DNA of 8,502 bases, taken from NCBI GenBank assembly GCA_938036585.1, contig CALHQN010000183.1, forward strand, positions 1 through 8,502, in the 5' to 3' direction. A program made the translations under genes and the position numbers. The notes beneath the pieces are model-generated. The model did not search any database. It had not been told where the DNA came from and worked only from the letters and a program-made list of their open reading frames with translations. Within the stretch, counting starts at the first letter, position 1. Every line of letters begins with the position of its first letter. Source of the stretch: an uncultured Campylobacter sp. GTDB taxonomy: Bacteria; Campylobacterota; Campylobacteria; Campylobacterales; Campylobacteraceae. Of the stretch, positions 6,170 to 8,502 are shown in pieces.

Positions 6170-6965
6170 AATTCTATCCTACGATTTCATGCGAAACGCC
6201 CTACTCGGCGGGCTTTTAGTCAGCATAGTCTGCGGCGTCGTAGGCTCTTTAGTCGTGATAAATCGCATGAGTTTCATCGCAGGCGGCATCGCGCACGGCG
6301 CATACGGCGGCATCGGCATCGCGCTATTTTTAGGCATCTCGCCCGTGCTGGGAGCTAGCGTATTTGCACTATTTTTGGGGCTGCTCATCGCCTACGTTAC
6401 GCTGCGAAACACCGAGCGCTTCGACGCCGTAATCGGCGCGATATGGGCGTTTGGAATGGCGCTGGGGATAATTTTCGCCGATCTTACGCCTGGATACAAA
6501 TCCGATCTGATGAGCTTTTTATTCGGCTCGATCTTAGCGATAAATCACGAAAATTTAATCTTCATCGGCATTTGCGGTACGGCATTTGCGGCGCTTACGG
6601 CGTGCTTTTACAGGCAGTTTTTAGCGATCAGCTTCGATAAGGAATTCGCCCTGCTGCGCGGAGTAAATACGAGCGTCTTTTACTACGTCCTCGTGGTAAT
6701 GGCGAGCCTCGCGGTGGTCGCATCGATTCAGATCGTGGGGCTAATCTTAGTGATCTCGCTTATGACGATCCCGCCCTTCATCGCCGAAAAAATTTCAAAA
6801 AACTTAGGCTCGATGATGGCGATAAGCTGCGCGCTATCGGCGCTTTTCTGCGCGGCGGGGCTTATTTTGAGCTTTAAGCTCAATCTAACCAGCGGCGCTT
6901 CGATCATCCTAGTCGCCTCGGTCTGCTTTTTCGCAAGCTCGGTCTTTAGCAAACTTCGCGCCTAA
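6162..6965 (+). CDS. znuB: Zinc ABC transporter permease ZnuB (ABC-3 family)
   Basis: Inner-membrane permease of 267 residues that forms the metal channel with ZnuC. The sequence is almost wholly hydrophobic, with about eight helices. Family landmarks are MSFIAGGIAHGAYGGIGIA near residue 36, the cytoplasmic coupling segment SFDKEFALLRGV (about 157-168), and IQIVGLILVISLMTIPP (about 189-205), which matches the conserved late helix of ABC-3 permeases. The ATG overlaps the znuC stop by 8 bases (ATGGCTGA), so the two genes form one transcript. The last 57 bases are also coding on the opposite strand for the DMT transporter. Length is normal for the family. The transported metal is inferred as zinc. 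Confidence 0.88.
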   Translation: MAEILSYDFMRNALLGGLLVSIVCGVVGSLVVINRMSFIAGGIAHGAYGGIGIALFLGISPVLGASVFALFLGLLIAYVTLRNTERFDAVIGAIWAFGMALGIIFADLTPGYKSDLMSFLFGSILAINHENLIFIGICGTAFAALTACFYRQFLAISFDKEFALLRGVNTSVFYYVLVVMASLAVVASIQIVGLILVISLMTIPPFIAEKISKNLGSMMAISCALSALFCAAGLILSFKLNLTSGASIILVASVCFFASSVFSKLRA

Positions 6966-8054
6966 AAGCCCGCCCAGCTCGCTAAGCAGGATGCCTGCGA
7001 GTATCAGCGCCGCGCCTAAAATTTGAAGCGCGCTTAGCTTCTCGCCGAAAGCATACCCCATTATGCCCGCGCTTACGGGCTCCAGCGCGAAAATCAGCAC
7101 CGTTTTTATCTCGCTTACGCCGCGGTTTTGCGCCATCGTTTGGATCACAAACGCCGCGACGGTAGCAAAGATCGAGGTCAAAACCAGCGCGAAAACAAAA
7201 TCGAAGCTCGGCGAAAAGATCAAATTTCCAAGTACTTTTATCTCGCCTTCAAACTGTGCGTGCGGAGTGAAAACTGCCGCGATCAGCGCACAGATGCAGA
7301 CGCAGATAAACTGCACGATCACAAAGCCGTAGAGATTGCTTTTGCGCGCGCAGGCGCCGGTAAAGACGATGTGAAGCGCATATGCGAACGCCGAAATCAG
7401 CGTCAACCGCTCGCCTATGCCAAATCCCACCGCACCGCTTGCTCCGCTTAAAAAATACAGCCCCAAAAGCGCCGTGGCTGCGCCGCCAAAGGCGCTCGCA
7501 CCGACCTTTTTGCCGAAAAACGCAAGCATCAAAAAGGGCACGATGACGACGTTTAGCCCCAAAATGAACGCCACCGTCGATGATAGCGCATAATCAAGCG
7601 CTATGGTCTGGCAGGAAAAATCGCAAAACAGCATCAGCCCGCAAAATACGCCCCGCCCTATCGTGACGCGGTCAAATTTGACGCCGAAGCGCAGGCAGGC
7701 GAGGTAGGTAAAAATGCTCGCCGCCAAAAAGCGCCAAAACAAAAAGCTAAAAACATCGCCGCTATGCAGCGCGCGCTGCACCGGCACGAAGGTACAGCCC
7801 CAAACGATCGCCACGAAAAGCAGTCCCAGATCCCACAGCCTGCTAGGCGGAGCGGGGTTTTGCGCATGGTTTTGCGCGGAATTGGAATTTTGCCCGAAAC
7901 TCTGCGAGGAGTCGGAATTCTTTGCGGAATCGGAATTTTGCGTAGAATTCGAGCTTTGCGTAAAATTTAAATTTTTTGCGGAGTTAAAATTCTGTGTAGC
8001 ATTAGAATTTTGCGGAGCGCCGTGGCTTCGCGCGGGACTATAGTTAAAGCTCTG
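6909..8054 (-). CDS. EamA/DMT-superfamily transporter, 5' end lost at phage junction
   Basis: Inner-membrane drug/metabolite transporter. Two EamA repeats of about five helices each run from RLWDLGLLFVAIVWGCTF to EKLSALQILGAALILAGILL. The EPVSAGIMGYAFGEKLSALQ block is typical of the second repeat. Substrate unknown; the family exports amino acids, nucleosides and other metabolites. The hydrophobic core is preceded by an unusual polar extension of hexapeptide repeats (7845-8054). No ATG, GTG or good TTG exists in the authentic upstream part. The frame stays open to a TTG at 8114, but that codon lies in antisense of the phage gene, so the true start was probably removed at the join near 8055. 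The C-terminal end (TAG at 6909) overlaps znuB by 57 bases, tail to tail. Without its native start and promoter the gene is likely not expressed normally in this arrangement. Confidence 0.85.
   Translation of the reverse strand, partial: QSFNYSPARSHGAPQNSNATQNFNSAKNLNFTQSSNSTQNSDSAKNSDSSQSFGQNSNSAQNHAQNPAPPSRLWDLGLLFVAIVWGCTFVPVQRALHSGDVFSFLFWRFLAASIFTYLACLRFGVKFDRVTIGRGVFCGLMLFCDFSCQTIALDYALSSTVAFILGLNVVIVPFLMLAFFGKKVGASAFGGAATALLGLYFLSGASGAVGFGIGERLTLISAFAYALHIVFTGACARKSNLYGFVIVQFICVCICALIAAVFTPHAQFEGEIKVLGNLIFSPSFDFVFALVLTSIFATVAAFVIQTMAQNRGVSEIKTVLIFALEPVSAGIMGYAFGEKLSALQILGAALILAGILLSELGGLLGAKFAKDRACEKADRGD
7845..8054 (-). repeat. Degenerate 18-bp (hexapeptide) tandem repeat at the N-terminus of the DMT transporter
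   Basis: Successive units read QNSNAT, QNFNSA, KNLNFT, QSSNST, QNSDSA, KNSDSS, then shortened QSFG, QNSNSA, QNHA and QNPAPP; an outlying QSFNYS precedes the array. Consensus is [QK][NS]x[ND]S[AST]. At the DNA level the recurring core on the plus strand is GGAATTTTGCG (for example 7884-7894 and 7932-7942). Units change length by whole codons, so the frame is kept. The segment is predicted disordered and lies just before the first membrane helix. Confidence 0.85.
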
Positions 8055-8075
8055 CGGCGTGCTGGCGGTGCAGGC
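8045..8075. other. Junction between Campylobacter-like chromosome and Mu-like phage DNA
   Basis: Left of about 8054 the minus strand still reads native repeat sequence (QSFNYS at 8037-8054). Right of about 8056 the plus strand reads phage baseplate protein without interruption, and codon choice shifts to GCC, GGC, CGG and ACC. AT-tracts such as AAATTTT, frequent to the left, disappear. The exact base cannot be fixed; CTCTGCG around 8050-8056 also occurs in the native repeat (near 7899) and could be a short shared sequence at the join. Confidence 0.75.
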
Positions 8076-8502
8076 GCGCGGGGCTTTGGTCTTAACCCAT
8101 GTCGGCAGCGCCAAAACCGATACGCCGCTGGTTTACGGCGGCAACATCAAATCGGCCACCGCCGATTTTGATTTTTCCGATCGCTACTCCAGTTATACCG
8201 TTTCCGGTCAGCGTGCCGGTAATGACAGCGACCACGGCAAACCCGCCGCCCATGTCAAAGAGGAGGCAAAAGACGCCGGCATTGCCCGCTACCGGCCCTA
8301 TGTCAAGCAGGCCGACGGGCAAGCCACCGCCGCCGTGGCGCGGCGGCAGGCCGAATGGGAGATGCAGGTGCGAGCCGCCCGCAGCACCACGCTCTCCTGC
8401 ACCGTTGCCGGCTGGACGCAGCAGGGCGGCCGTGTGTGGGAAATCAACCAGCTGGCCGATGTCGATGCCGAAATACTCGGTGTCTCCGGCCAGATGCTGG
8501 TT
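8056..8502 (+). CDS. Mu-like phage baseplate hub protein (gpP / 43 kDa tail protein), fragment
   Basis: Virion structural protein: in Mu-like phages gpP forms the hub of the contractile-tail baseplate. The fragment has 149 codons, open at both ends. From memory of Mu gpP, the order of landmarks matches: a GALVLTHVGS strand; TPLVYGGNIKSATADFDFSD; the DFSDRYSSYTV block (8170-8202; Mu-type xDRFSEYTVKG); ARYRPYVKQADGQATAAVAR followed by a helix rich in Arg and Ala; then VAGWTQQGGRVWEINQLADV and GVSGQML. The N-terminal portion (about 180-200 residues) is absent to the left, where Campylobacter-like DNA begins; the C-terminus lies beyond the window. Codon use is GC-rich and unlike the rest of the window, suggesting a phage of a GC-rich host, perhaps an oral Neisseriaceae-type betaproteobacterium. 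No start codon or ribosome site belongs to it here. Confidence 0.85.

Noticed and set aside
7063..8043. Several plus-strand open frames opposite the DMT transporter
   Set aside because: Low-complexity antisense of the transporter and its repeat array; the minus-strand frame has clear EamA motifs.
7845..8054. Tandem repeat as a CRISPR array
   Set aside because: Units are 18 bp, degenerate, contiguous and in reading frame; there are no unique spacers of CRISPR length.
8045..8075. Mu-like prophage end (attL/attR) at the junction
   Set aside because: The phage side starts inside the baseplate hub gene, and no TG...CA end or target duplication can be identified.
8055..8114. TTG start at 8114 for a 401-residue DMT transporter
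   Set aside because: The first 20 or so residues would be antisense of the phage baseplate gene and no ribosome site is present; the true start is probably missing.
8092..8322. Minus-strand open frame of 76 codons
   Set aside because: It is the shadow of the clear phage baseplate reading frame on the plus strand; its Gly/Val-rich content reflects antisense of GCC and ACC codons.

Overview
The window reads as a piece of a relatively GC-rich, probably oral-type Campylobacter chromosome (C. gracilis / C. showae / C. rectus group) that ends on the right in unrelated phage DNA. The Campylobacter assignment is inference. It rests on runs such as AAATTTTAAAATTT scattered through genes and spacers, tight overlapping genes, AAGGAG-type ribosome sites, a ZnuC/ZnuB pair, a Campylobacterota-style membrane EAL protein and a diheme cytochrome c peroxidase.

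Layout. Bases 2-598 (+) hold the C-terminal two-thirds or more of a phage-type adenine DNA methyltransferase (DPPY), cut by the window edge. Bases 599-1130 hold no confident gene, but contain a U-tract hairpin terminator, a possible decayed membrane-protein frame and a perfect 17-bp inverted repeat. Bases 5302 down to 1131 (-) form a three-gene overlapping operon: SAM-dependent methyltransferase, diheme cytochrome c peroxidase, and a membrane PAS / degenerate GGDEF / EAL c-di-GMP phosphodiesterase. A divergent promoter region of about 100 bp (5303-5401) separates it from znuC-znuB (+, 5402-6965). An EamA/DMT transporter (-) converges on znuB, and the two coding ends overlap by 57 bp.

From about 8055 to the end, base composition and codon use change abruptly to GCC/GGC/CGG-rich. 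The plus strand there encodes the middle of a Mu-like phage baseplate hub protein (Mu gpP, '43 kDa tail protein'). The join removes the start of the DMT transporter gene and begins inside the phage gene, so it is not a normal Mu insertion. A chimeric assembly join, or a deletion/recombination scar, is more likely.

How the genes work together. ZnuC (ATPase) and ZnuB (permease) would import zinc with a periplasmic ZnuA that is not encoded here. The peroxidase would remove periplasmic H2O2 using c-type cytochrome electrons. The co-transcribed EAL protein has a helical periplasmic sensor and would lower c-di-GMP, which suggests but does not prove a link between periplasmic redox state and lifestyle signalling. 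The most unusual sequence features are the phage join, the Asn/Ser/Gln hexapeptide repeat array in the DMT transporter, and related AT-rich in-frame insertions in the neighbouring peroxidase and methyltransferase genes.
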